Origin: Pollutimonas subterranea | Lineage (GTDB): Bacteria > Pseudomonadota > Gammaproteobacteria > Burkholderiales > Burkholderiaceae_B | Reading direction: 5' to 3' | Assembly (NCBI RefSeq): GCF_002849655.1 | Contig: NZ_PDNW01000002.1 | Span: 62,001 to 126,000, forward strand | DNA length: 64,000 nucleotides | Notes under the pieces: generated by a model | Database searches by the model: none | What the model was told of the DNA's origin: nothing | The model's input: the letters and a program-made list of their open reading frames with translations, nothing else | Part shown: piece after piece, positions 1-10,165 of the stretch | Position numbering within the stretch: the stretch's first letter is position 1 | Layout of the letters: each line of letters opens with the position of its first letter | Position numbers and translations under genes: made by a program

Positions 1-1241
1 TGATGGCGCTGCACCAGCTGGTGCAGCTCTTTGCACCGCTGCAAGACGCCAGCCTGCTCCGAATTCTACTCAACGCCTTGTCCGACCAACCTGTGATCGC
101 CCTGCTGCTTGCCGCGATACTCGCATGGGCGGCGCACTCCAGCGTGGCGGTCGTGGTCTTGATCATGTCATTGGCCGGTCATGGCCTGGTCACTCCCTCG
201 CTGGCTTTCGCGCTCGTGCTGGGCGCAAATCTTGGTACGTCGATCAATCCCATACTGGAAGGCAGCGGCGACAACGATCCGGCCGCCCGGCGGCTTCCAC
301 TGGGCAATCTGGGCACACGCCTGGCAGGATGCATACTGGCGCTATTGCTGCTGCCGTGGCTGCCCTCGCTAATGGCCATTTTCAGCTCGGACCCGGCCCG
401 CGCGGTGGCCAATTTCCATACACTGTTCAATGTCCTGACCGCATTGCTCTTCCTGCCTGTCCTTACGCCCTATTCGAAATTGCTCGTGCGGCTGCTGCCC
501 AAGCGCACCGATCCCAACGACCCTTCACGTCCGCAGTATCTGGATGAATCCGCTCATGAAGTCCCGGGTATCGCGCTGGGAAATGCGGCGCGCGAAGCCT
601 TGCGCCTGGCCGATATGCTGCAGAGCCTGCTTGGAATGGCTCGCGCCAGCTTGCTGCAGGACAACAGGCACCGCAATGCCCATGCGCGCTACATTAGCAA
701 CGCCATCAGCCGGCTGGACCAGCTTATCACTACATACGTGGCAACCCTGGACCAGGATGCCATGAATAGCGCGGATCACCGCCGCCGTGACGAAATCCTT
801 GTCTTTTCAACGAAAATCGCCCATGCCGCCAGCCTGGTCACCGGCGGCTTGCTTGCCCATGCCGCCAGCCTGTTCAAGAAAGGCAGGTCTTTCAACGCCA
901 AGCAAGGTGCCGAGTTGACGACGATGATGGACCGGCTCATTCGCAATCAACGCCAGGCCGCCGCTCTGTTCGTCGCCGAAGACGTCAGGAGTGCGAAATT
1001 CCTGGCCTTCGAAAAAGATCATTTCAGGGAACTGGAAACCAGCGCGGCGGAACAGCACCTGGAGAACATCAAATCGGGGCGACTTGACGAGGCGGAACTG
1101 GGCTCGTTCTACCTCGACATACTGCGCGATATCAAGACCGTGAACTCTTACCTGGTCGAGGCTTCCGCCTACCCGATACTGGCCAAGAATAACGAGCTGT
1201 TGCCCAACCGCCTGCGCGACAGCGAAGGCCTGCTGGAGTAA
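1..1241 (+). CDS. Na/Pi cotransporter family protein, 5'-truncated by window edge
   Basis: This is the C-terminal part of a sodium-dependent phosphate transporter of the NptA/YjbB type. About 410 residues are visible and the frame is open at the left edge, so the Met at base 3 is probably internal. The visible part starts with hydrophobic segments (around residues 30-60, 65-80 and 105-125) carrying the family-type stretches AAHSSVAVVV and GANLGTSINP, which match the second repeat of the transporter core. A soluble alpha-helical region of about 200 residues follows and resembles the PhoU-like domain found at the tail of this family. It sits in the inner membrane and would move phosphate. It ends 25 bases from the convergent dienelactone hydrolase, with no clear terminator between them. 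Confidence 0.85.
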   Translation, partial: MALHQLVQLFAPLQDASLLRILLNALSDQPVIALLLAAILAWAAHSSVAVVVLIMSLAGHGLVTPSLAFALVLGANLGTSINPILEGSGDNDPAARRLPLGNLGTRLAGCILALLLLPWLPSLMAIFSSDPARAVANFHTLFNVLTALLFLPVLTPYSKLLVRLLPKRTDPNDPSRPQYLDESAHEVPGIALGNAAREALRLADMLQSLLGMARASLLQDNRHRNAHARYISNAISRLDQLITTYVATLDQDAMNSADHRRRDEILVFSTKIAHAASLVTGGLLAHAASLFKKGRSFNAKQGAELTTMMDRLIRNQRQAAALFVAEDVRSAKFLAFEKDHFRELETSAAEQHLENIKSGRLDEAELGSFYLDILRDIKTVNSYLVEASAYPILAKNNELLPNRLRDSEGLLE

Positions 1242-1266
1242 ACGCTCCGGCAGCCTATCGGAACGC

Positions 1267-2064
1267 TCATGCCGGGTTGGACAGATGCCGTTCAAACCAT
1301 GCCAGAGCCTTGTTCCAGGCATTTTGTGCATCGTCGGCCCGGTAGCTGGGCCGATAATCGGCGTAAAAGGCGTGGCCGGATTCGGGATACACCACGATTT
1401 CGGAAGCCCGGGCGGCAGCGCTGCCCTGCGCAAGGCAAGCTTCCATGCGGCGTATATCATCGAGCGGGATGCTGGCATCCTGGCCGCCGTACAGCCCCAG
1501 CACAGGCGCGTGCATATCCGCCGTGACATCGATGGGATTCTGTACTTGCAGCGGGCCGTGACCCGCGGCCAGTTTGCCGTACCAGGCTACTCCGGCCTTG
1601 CATTGCGGGTTATGCGCGGCATACATCCACACCTGCCTTCCTCCCCAGCAGAATCCGGTCACGCCCAGCCGGGTCGTATCCGCGCCCTGGCTATTGGCCC
1701 ATTCGACACTGGCATCCAGGTCGGCCAACACCTGCTCATCGGGCACCTTGGACACGATATCCTTGATCAACAAGGATATATCGGTATAACCGGCTGCGTC
1801 GCCCTGGCGCTGATATAGCTCTACGGCAACCGCCATATACCCCTGCACGGCGAATCGGCGGCACACGTCCTTGATATGCTCATGCACGCCGAATATTTCC
1901 TGTATGACCAGGATAAGCGGCGGACGCTCAAGGTCGGCCGGCGCGGCGTAATAGGCCGATAGGGTGCCATCGGCGGTCGGAATGTCGACCAGGCCGTGGC
2001 GCAGGCCGTCGGCACTGGTGTGCAGTGTGGACTCAGTGCTTCCCGTGATGGAAGAAAATGACAT
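1267..2064 (-). CDS. Dienelactone hydrolase family protein
   Basis: A 265-residue alpha/beta hydrolase of the dienelactone hydrolase (carboxymethylenebutenolidase) family. The nucleophile elbow GFCWGG carries the Cys typical of this family. The late His lies in SGHAFY, and the acid Asp is probably in the GGQDASIP strand. The family hydrolyses dienelactones in chlorocatechol breakdown, but many members have other or unknown substrates, and no catabolic genes lie beside this one. I chose the ATG at 2064 because AGGAG lies six bases upstream. An open frame continues further, but those extra residues do not look like this family. It is transcribed in the same direction as polA, 35 bases after the polA stop. 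Confidence 0.85.
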   Translation of the reverse strand: MSFSSITGSTESTLHTSADGLRHGLVDIPTADGTLSAYYAAPADLERPPLILVIQEIFGVHEHIKDVCRRFAVQGYMAVAVELYQRQGDAAGYTDISLLIKDIVSKVPDEQVLADLDASVEWANSQGADTTRLGVTGFCWGGRQVWMYAAHNPQCKAGVAWYGKLAAGHGPLQVQNPIDVTADMHAPVLGLYGGQDASIPLDDIRRMEACLAQGSAAARASEIVVYPESGHAFYADYRPSYRADDAQNAWNKALAWFERHLSNPA

Positions 2065-2099
2065 GGCAACTCCTGAAAGAATGAGCAGGGAATTAGGAA

Positions 2100-4817
2100 C
2101 TAGTGCGCCTGCTCCCAATTGGGGCCGACACCGACGTCGGCCACCAAAGGAACACGCAGGTTGGCGACCTTGCACATCAGTGCGGGCAGATTTTGTGCGA
2201 CCGTCTCGACTTCGTCCGCCGGTACATCGAATACCAGTTCATCGTGTACCTGCATAACCATAAGGCTTTGAAGCCCCTGGTCTTCGATCCACTCCTGGGC
2301 CGCGACCATGGCAAGCTTGATAAGGTCGGCCGCTGTACCTTGCATGGGCGCGTTGATGGCCGCCCGTTCGGCGGCGGCAAGGCGCGGCCCTTTGGCGCCG
2401 CGTATTTCCGGCAGCCACAGGCGCCGGCCGAATACGGTCTCGACGTAACCCATTTCCCGGGCCATCCGGCGGGTCTGGTCCATATACGAAGCCACGCCGG
2501 GATAGCGGGCGAAGTATCGATCGATATACGCCTTGGCGGCATCACGAGTGATGCCCAGGCTGGAAGCCAGGCCGAATTCGCCCATACCGTAGATTAGCCC
2601 GAAGTTAATGGCCTTGGCTGCCCGGCGCTGTTCCGACGACACATCAGCCAGCGCGACGCCAAACACTTCGGACGCGGTGGCACGGTGAATGTCTTCACCC
2701 AGTTCAAAGGCGCGACACAGGTTTTCATCGTCGGACACATGCGCCATGACCCGTAATTCGATTTGCGAATAGTCGGCCGATACGATTTTGCCCTTGGTCG
2801 CCACGAACGCGGTACGAACCCGCCGGCCTTCCGGATTGCGTACCGGGATATTCTGCAAATTGGGGTCCGATGAAGCCAGGCGCCCGGTGATGACGGCCGC
2901 CTGGGCGTAGCGGGTATGCACCCTTCCCGTCGCCGGATTGATCATCTTCGGCAGTTTGTCGGTATACGTGGACTTCAACTTGGCCAGTCCCCGGTATTCG
3001 AGCAGGAGTTCAGGCAACGGGTAGTCGCGGGCCAGCTTGCTGAGCACATCCTCATCGGTGGACGGAGCGCCACTGGCGGTTTTACGGACTACCGGCAAGT
3101 TCATGCGCTGGAAAAGGATTTCGCCCAGCTGTTTGGGGGAATTCAGGTTGAACGGCTGCCCGGCCAACTCGTAGGCCTTGTTTTCAAGCCGCAGCAACTG
3201 TTGCCCGATTTCGTGGCTTTGCATGGCCAAGACATGGGCGTCTATGCCTACGCCGTTGCGCTCGATGATGGTCAGGACGCGCGAAGCCTTGATTTCCAGC
3301 TGATAGATGGCCTCAAGCCCGGGATCCACGGAAACTTGAGGGCGCAGCACCCGATGCAGTTGCAAGGTGAAATCGGCGTCTTCGCAGGCATAGTGTGAAG
3401 CCTTGTCGACATGGACTTCGTCGAAGCAGATTTGCCGCGCGCCCTTGCCGCACAGATCTTCGAAGGTCGTACCAGTACGGCCAAGCCAACGCTGGCCCAG
3501 TTCCTGCAGATTGACACGTTTATGCGATTCGAGCACATAGGCTTGGAGCATGGTGTCTTCAGTGATGCCCGCCAGGTTTATGCCCTCGCTCATGAATACA
3601 TGCGCATCGTACTTGGCGTTATGCAGAAGCTTGGGCGCTGCCGGGTCTTCGAGCCATTTGCGCATGCGCTCCAGTACCTGCTGCCGAGGCAATTGCGGGA
3701 CCTGATCGGGTCCGCGATGACCGACCGGTATATAGCAAGCCACGCCGGGCTCGATGGACAAGGAAATACCTACCAGCCGGGCCAACATGGGATCCAGCGA
3801 GGTCGTTTCGGTATCCAGGGCCACGAGTTCCGCGGATTCCAGCAAGGTCATCCAGCGATCGAAATCGTCCCATTCCAGCACGGTTTCGTAGCGGGTCTGA
3901 ACGGGAGCCGGTGGCGGTTGAGCTGCCACGCGGCTGTCCTGGGCAGGAATGCGCTCGCTCTCGCCGCTGAGTTCACGCAGCCAATTGCGGAAACCATAAT
4001 CGTCGTACAGCTTAAGCAAGACCTCGCGATCCATGGCCTTGGGCGTCAAGTCGGCCAAACCATGCGCGAGGTCGGGAATTTCGCAGTCGGTCTTGACCGT
4101 AATCAGTCGACGCGTCAGGTCGAAATTGGGAATGGCAGCTCGCAAGTTGTCGCCAATGACCCCTTTGATGCCCTGCGCGTTGGCAACCAGCCCGTCGACC
4201 GTCTTATATTCCGTCAGCCATTTGACCGCCGTTTTTGGACCCACCTTGGGCACACCGGGTATATTGTCGACGGTATCGCCGACGAGCATGAGGTAATCAA
4301 TAATTTGATCGGGCCTGACGCCGAACCGTGCCACAACGCCCGCCACGTCCTGGCGCTCGTTGGTCATGGTATTGACCAGTTCGACATGCTCGTTCACAAG
4401 CTGGGCTAGGTCTTTGTCGCCCGTGGATATTATTGTACGTACGTCTTCCGCCGTAGCCCGCTCGGCCAATGTCCCTATGATATCGTCAGCCTCGACGCCG
4501 GCTACGGTCAGTACCGGCCAGCCCAATGCGGCTACCGCGCGATGTATGGGCTCGATTTGTGCTGAAAGCTCATCAGGCATCGATGGGCGGTGGCCCTTGT
4601 ATAAGGGGTACATGTCGTCGCGGAAGGTCTTGCCTTTGGCGTCGAATACACACGCGGCATAATCGGCCTTGTAATCCTGCTGGAGTCTCCTTAACATGGA
4701 GATGACACCATAGAGGGCTCCAGTTGGTTCTCCCTTGGCATTCCTGAGGTCGGGCATGGCGTGGTAGGCCCGATACAGATAGCTGGACCCATCAACAAGC
4801 AACAAGGTTTTTTTCAT
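2100..4817 (-). CDS. polA: DNA polymerase I
   Basis: Full-length family A DNA polymerase (905 residues), used for Okazaki fragment processing and repair. The N-terminal 5'-3' flap exonuclease starts with MKKTLLLVDGSSYLYRAYHA. The 3'-5' proofreading domain appears intact: ALDTETTSL (Exo I) near residue 333, HNAKYDAHVF (Exo II) and YACEDADF (Exo III). In the polymerase domain I see motif A DYSQIELRVMAH, motif B with RRAAKAINFGLIYG, and motif C MQVHDELVF near residue 855. The start is set by the conserved N-terminus. It has no strong ribosome binding site, and its ATG shares two bases with the ATG of the divergent LOG gene. Confidence 0.97.
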   Translation of the reverse strand: MKKTLLLVDGSSYLYRAYHAMPDLRNAKGEPTGALYGVISMLRRLQQDYKADYAACVFDAKGKTFRDDMYPLYKGHRPSMPDELSAQIEPIHRAVAALGWPVLTVAGVEADDIIGTLAERATAEDVRTIISTGDKDLAQLVNEHVELVNTMTNERQDVAGVVARFGVRPDQIIDYLMLVGDTVDNIPGVPKVGPKTAVKWLTEYKTVDGLVANAQGIKGVIGDNLRAAIPNFDLTRRLITVKTDCEIPDLAHGLADLTPKAMDREVLLKLYDDYGFRNWLRELSGESERIPAQDSRVAAQPPPAPVQTRYETVLEWDDFDRWMTLLESAELVALDTETTSLDPMLARLVGISLSIEPGVACYIPVGHRGPDQVPQLPRQQVLERMRKWLEDPAAPKLLHNAKYDAHVFMSEGINLAGITEDTMLQAYVLESHKRVNLQELGQRWLGRTGTTFEDLCGKGARQICFDEVHVDKASHYACEDADFTLQLHRVLRPQVSVDPGLEAIYQLEIKASRVLTIIERNGVGIDAHVLAMQSHEIGQQLLRLENKAYELAGQPFNLNSPKQLGEILFQRMNLPVVRKTASGAPSTDEDVLSKLARDYPLPELLLEYRGLAKLKSTYTDKLPKMINPATGRVHTRYAQAAVITGRLASSDPNLQNIPVRNPEGRRVRTAFVATKGKIVSADYSQIELRVMAHVSDDENLCRAFELGEDIHRATASEVFGVALADVSSEQRRAAKAINFGLIYGMGEFGLASSLGITRDAAKAYIDRYFARYPGVASYMDQTRRMAREMGYVETVFGRRLWLPEIRGAKGPRLAAAERAAINAPMQGTAADLIKLAMVAAQEWIEDQGLQSLMVMQVHDELVFDVPADEVETVAQNLPALMCKVANLRVPLVADVGVGPNWEQAH

Positions 4818-5496
4818 GTCAGATAATAAAGTAGTCCGTTTGCCGGCAGCCCAGCAGATTCCCGGAATTATGTCAGAGATGCAGAAAGCTGCAGATACTC
4901 TGGAAGAAATAGGTTGGGGCGTAAGCATTTTCGGCAGCGCACGCATTAAACCCGATTCACCCTATTATGCATTAAGCGAAGCCATCGGTTCCCGGCTTGC
5001 CAAGGCAGGCCTCACCGTCATTGCGGGCGGCGGGCCCGGCATCATGGAGGCCGCCAACAAAGGAGCATTCCAGGCGGGTGGCAAGAGCGTCGGTTTGAAT
5101 ATCAACCTTCCGCATGAAGCCAGTTGCAACCAGTACCAGACCCATAGCCTCGCGTTCGATTATTTCTATTCGCGCAAGGCCACCTTTTTCATGCATAGCG
5201 CTGCCTACATCGCCATGCCTGGAGGTTTCGGCACGCTCGACGAACTCTTCGAGGTCATGACCCTGGTCCAGACCCGCAAAGTGCCTGCGGCTCCCATAAT
5301 CCTCATCGGCGTTTCGTTCTGGACGGGCTTGATCGACTGGATAAAGGCCAACCTGCTTGCGAATCATCTTATCGGACCGCAAGACTTGCACCTTTTGACC
5401 ATCACGGACGACCTCGACGTCGCCATGCGGCATATTGAAATGTTCTGCTCCCACCTGGCTGAAGAGGACAACTATGCGCCCGCCCTGCCCGAGTAA
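4816..5496 (+). CDS. LOG family protein (TIGR00730, Rossmann fold nucleotide-binding)
   Basis: A 226-residue LOG/lysine-decarboxylase-like protein. Members characterised as LOG release free cytokinin-type bases from nucleoside monophosphates; most bacterial members are annotated as putative phosphoribohydrolases. The nucleotide-binding loop GGGPGIMEAANKGA and the catalytic motif PGGFGTLDELFE (PGGxGTxxE) are both intact. The ATG at 4816 overlaps the polA start codon on the other strand. An in-frame ATG at 4870 is the alternative and would place the start at MSEMQKAADTLEE. Neither has a convincing Shine-Dalgarno sequence, so the exact N-terminus is open. The true substrate cannot be told from the sequence. 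Confidence 0.85.
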   Translation: MSDNKVVRLPAAQQIPGIMSEMQKAADTLEEIGWGVSIFGSARIKPDSPYYALSEAIGSRLAKAGLTVIAGGGPGIMEAANKGAFQAGGKSVGLNINLPHEASCNQYQTHSLAFDYFYSRKATFFMHSAAYIAMPGGFGTLDELFEVMTLVQTRKVPAAPIILIGVSFWTGLIDWIKANLLANHLIGPQDLHLLTITDDLDVAMRHIEMFCSHLAEEDNYAPALPE

Positions 5497-5577
5497 GGCG
5501 CGAACCACCGCCTCATGCCGGGGCGCGGCCTTTTACCCTTTCCCATCGACTCACCACCACGCAGGTTCACCCACACA

Positions 5578-7062
5578 ATGAGCACCACAACGCTACCCGT
5601 ACACCTGAACGACCCCACCCTGTACAAGACCAGTTCCTACATAAACGGACTATGGACCCAAGCCCCCGATGGCGCCACCTTCGGCGTTGACAACCCCTCC
5701 AACGGCGATATCATCGCGCAGGTAAGCAACCTGGACGAGACCCAGGCACGCAACGCCATCGACGCCGCCGACCGGGCCTTCAAGCCATGGCGGGCTCGCA
5801 CCGGAAAAGACCGCGCAACCATCCTGCGCCGCTGGTTCGACCTGATCCTGGCCAATGCCGAAGACCTGGCCCAATTGATGACCCTGGAACAGGGCAAGCC
5901 CATCAGCGAAGCGCGCGGCGAAGTCGTCTATGGCGCGTCCTTCGTCGAGTGGTTTGCCGAACAGGCCAAGCGCGTCAGCGGCGACATCATGGCATCACCC
6001 AGCACTGCAAATCGCATGCTGGTCATGCGCGAGCCCATTGGCGTATGCGCGGCCATTACCCCGTGGAATTTTCCCCATGCGATGATTACCCGCAAGGTGG
6101 CGCCCGCCTTGGCAGCAGGCTGCACCATTGTGCTCAAGCCCGCCGAACAAACTCCCTTGTCGGCATTGGCGCTGGCCGAGCTGGCTCACCGCGCCGGTAT
6201 ACCCGCCGGCGTGCTCAACATCATTACGGCAGACAGCGAACGGTCCATCGCCATCGGCAAAGTGCTGTGCGCAAGTCCGATCGTCAAGAAGGTTACCTTT
6301 ACCGGCTCGACCGCAGTCGGCCGCATACTCATGCAGCAAAGTGCAGCCACCATCAAGAAACTGTCTCTCGAGCTGGGCGGCCATGCACCTTTCATCGTGT
6401 TTGACGATGCCGACCTGGACGCTGCGGTCGAAGGTGCGATGATCTCCAAGTATCGCAATGCGGGCCAGACCTGCGTCTGCACGAACCGCTTCTACGTGCA
6501 TGAAACCGTGTACGAGGCCTTTGTCGAGAAACTGGCTGCCAAGGTGGGCAAGCTCCAGGTAGGCGACGGTTTCAGCGACCAGAGCACTCAAGGTCCGCTT
6601 ATCGATGACGCGGCGGTAATCAAGGTGCAGGAACACGTGCAGGACGCGATCGCCAAGGGTGCTAAAGTGGCTGCCGGCGGCGAGCCTCATGCGCTGGGCG
6701 GACGCTATTTCCAGCCTACGGTATTGTCCGGCATCACCGAAGACATGCTGTGCATGCGCGAGGAAACTTTTGGCCCCGTGGCGCCGGTCATCAAATTCAC
6801 CGACGAAGACCATGTCGTCAAATTGGCCAACGACACCGAATACGGCCTTGCCTCTTACTTTTACAGTCGCGATGTAGGCCGTATCTTCCGTGTGGCCGAA
6901 GCACTCGAATACGGCATGGTCGGGGTGAACACAGGCTTGATATCCAATGAAGTCGCGCCTTTTGGCGGTGTCAAGCAATCGGGGCTTGGGCGCGAAGGCT
7001 CGGTCTACGGCATGGACGATTTCATGGAGCTTAAATACGTATGCTTGGGCGGCATGCAGTAA
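5578..7062 (+). CDS. gabD: Succinate-semialdehyde dehydrogenase (aldehyde dehydrogenase family)
   Basis: A 494-residue aldehyde dehydrogenase oxidising succinate semialdehyde to succinate, the last step of GABA degradation. The catalytic Glu lies in LELGGHAPF (near residue 265) and the catalytic Cys in NAGQTCVCTNR (near residue 299). The second Cys two residues later is typical of GabD-type enzymes, and GKPISEARGE and FGGVKQSGLGREG are also family-typical. The ATG at 5578 gives the usual N-terminus; the frame is open 21 codons further upstream. No GABA aminotransferase or transporter lies next to it, so the substrate assignment rests on family motifs. A bidirectional terminator follows. Confidence 0.88.
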   Translation: MSTTTLPVHLNDPTLYKTSSYINGLWTQAPDGATFGVDNPSNGDIIAQVSNLDETQARNAIDAADRAFKPWRARTGKDRATILRRWFDLILANAEDLAQLMTLEQGKPISEARGEVVYGASFVEWFAEQAKRVSGDIMASPSTANRMLVMREPIGVCAAITPWNFPHAMITRKVAPALAAGCTIVLKPAEQTPLSALALAELAHRAGIPAGVLNIITADSERSIAIGKVLCASPIVKKVTFTGSTAVGRILMQQSAATIKKLSLELGGHAPFIVFDDADLDAAVEGAMISKYRNAGQTCVCTNRFYVHETVYEAFVEKLAAKVGKLQVGDGFSDQSTQGPLIDDAAVIKVQEHVQDAIAKGAKVAAGGEPHALGGRYFQPTVLSGITEDMLCMREETFGPVAPVIKFTDEDHVVKLANDTEYGLASYFYSRDVGRIFRVAEALEYGMVGVNTGLISNEVAPFGGVKQSGLGREGSVYGMDDFMELKYVCLGGMQ

Positions 7063-7090
7063 CCATCGCCAAACAGCAATACACCCATCG

Positions 7091-7127
7091 AAAAAAAACT
7101 ACCCGTCTTGCGACGGGTAGCTTTTTT
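7091..7127. terminator. Bidirectional rho-independent terminator between gabD and typA
   Basis: Perfect 9-bp inverted repeat CTACCCGTC (7099-7107) and GACGGGTAG (7112-7120) with a TTGC loop. It is flanked by an A-run on the left and a T-run on the right, so it should stop transcription of both convergent genes. Confidence 0.9.
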
Positions 7128-7147
7128 ACGCATGACCTACTTGGCGG

Positions 7148-8964
<1,817 letters not shown>

Positions 8965-8968
<4 letters not shown>

Positions 8969-9720
8969 AATTCTTCCTTCTGTTTGGTGGTTGCTGGCAA
9001 TAAGCCTGCGGGCAAGGCGTCTAGTGCAATTAAAGTAGTTTGAGGTGCAGGCATCGCTTGCAAGGCTTCCAGCTCGATTGCATCGTCGAGGTGAAATGGC
9101 CCCACGCTGGTACGGCGCAATGCCTTCAGGTGAGCGCCGCAGCCCAACTGGCGGCCGATGTCTTGCGCAAGAGTACGGATATAGGTGCCTTTGCTGCACT
9201 GAACCATAATTTGCGCCTCAAGCCCGGTAAAGCTCAAGAGTTCCAGTTTGTAAATCGTGACGGCCCTGGGAGGCCTATCGAGTTCGATGCCCTGTCGGGC
9301 GTATTCATACAGCGGTCGGCCGTCGCGCTTGAGTGCCGAATACATCGGTGGAACCTGTTGGAGTTCACCGCGGAAATCTTCCAGGACCGTCTCCAGATCG
9401 CTCTGGACCACACCATTAAACTCCGGCGCAGCGGTAAAGACAATATTGCCGGTAAGATCGCCGGAATCCGTTTCCTGGCCGAACTGCATAGTGGCTACGT
9501 AGCCTTTGTCGGCATCGAGCATGCAGCCGGCAATCTTGGTAGCCCGGCCCAGGCAACAGACCAGCAAGCCGGTCGCAAAAGGATCAAGGGTACCGGTATG
9601 CCCGGCCTTGCGGGCATCCAGCGCGCGCTTGGCGCGCTGCAAGGCGTGATTGCTGGACAAACCTACCGGTTTATCAAGCAACAGGACACCATCGAGCATC
9701 TGCCCGCGTCGGGAAGCCAT
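8965..9720 (-). CDS. truB: tRNA pseudouridine(55) synthase TruB
   Basis: A 251-residue pseudouridine synthase that makes pseudouridine 55 in the T-loop of tRNAs. The catalytic Asp lies in GHTGTLDPFATGLL (near residue 46), and DKPVGLSSN is the family N-terminal motif. It is shorter than E. coli TruB (about 314), which suggests a reduced C-terminal PUA region. It lies 32 bases after rbfA and overlaps typA by four bases. Confidence 0.96.
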
Positions 9721-9752
9721 CGTTTATAGTTCCATGCAAAAACGATAGCCTC

Positions 9753-10163
9753 TTAGGGCTGCTCGTCGGGGTCCTCGGGTTCCGAGGGAGTGGATGTCTC
9801 GACGCGAGGCCGGTTGGCCTCGTCGATTAGCAGTGAGAGCTCGAGGCCACGCGCCAATTGGTCATCGTGGAAAAAGCGCAAGGTGGGTACAGTATGGATA
9901 TGCAACAACTTGAACAGCAACGAGTGCAACCAGCCGGCCTTTTCGTTCAGGGCGGCGCTGGCCACGGCGGGCTCGGCACCGAGCACACTGAAGTACACCT
10001 TGGCATGCGCATAATCGGCTGATAGCTCGACGCCGGTGAGCGTGATAAGCCCCACCCGCGACATATCGAGCTCGCGCTGAATCAGGCCGGCCAGATCTTT
10101 CTGGATCTGGTCAGCCAGCCGGGTATTGCGCCCCGGATTGGGTTTGGACTTATGACGACTCAT
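9753..10163 (-). CDS. rbfA: 30S ribosome-binding factor RbfA
   Basis: A 136-residue KH-fold assembly factor that binds the 30S subunit and helps mature 16S rRNA. Family signals are the basic start ([12 protein letters not shown]), [15 protein letters not shown], the strand [14 protein letters not shown] and [12 protein letters not shown] near the C-terminus. The ATG at 10163 lies two bases after the infB stop. Upstream open sequence in the same frame overlaps infB and is not part of the protein. Confidence 0.96.
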   Translation of the reverse strand: MSRHKSKPNPGRNTRLADQIQKDLAGLIQRELDMSRVGLITLTGVELSADYAHAKVYFSVLGAEPAVASAALNEKAGWLHSLLFKLLHIHTVPTLRFFHDDQLARGLELSLLIDEANRPRVETSTPSEPEDPDEQP

Positions 10164-10165
10164 GA

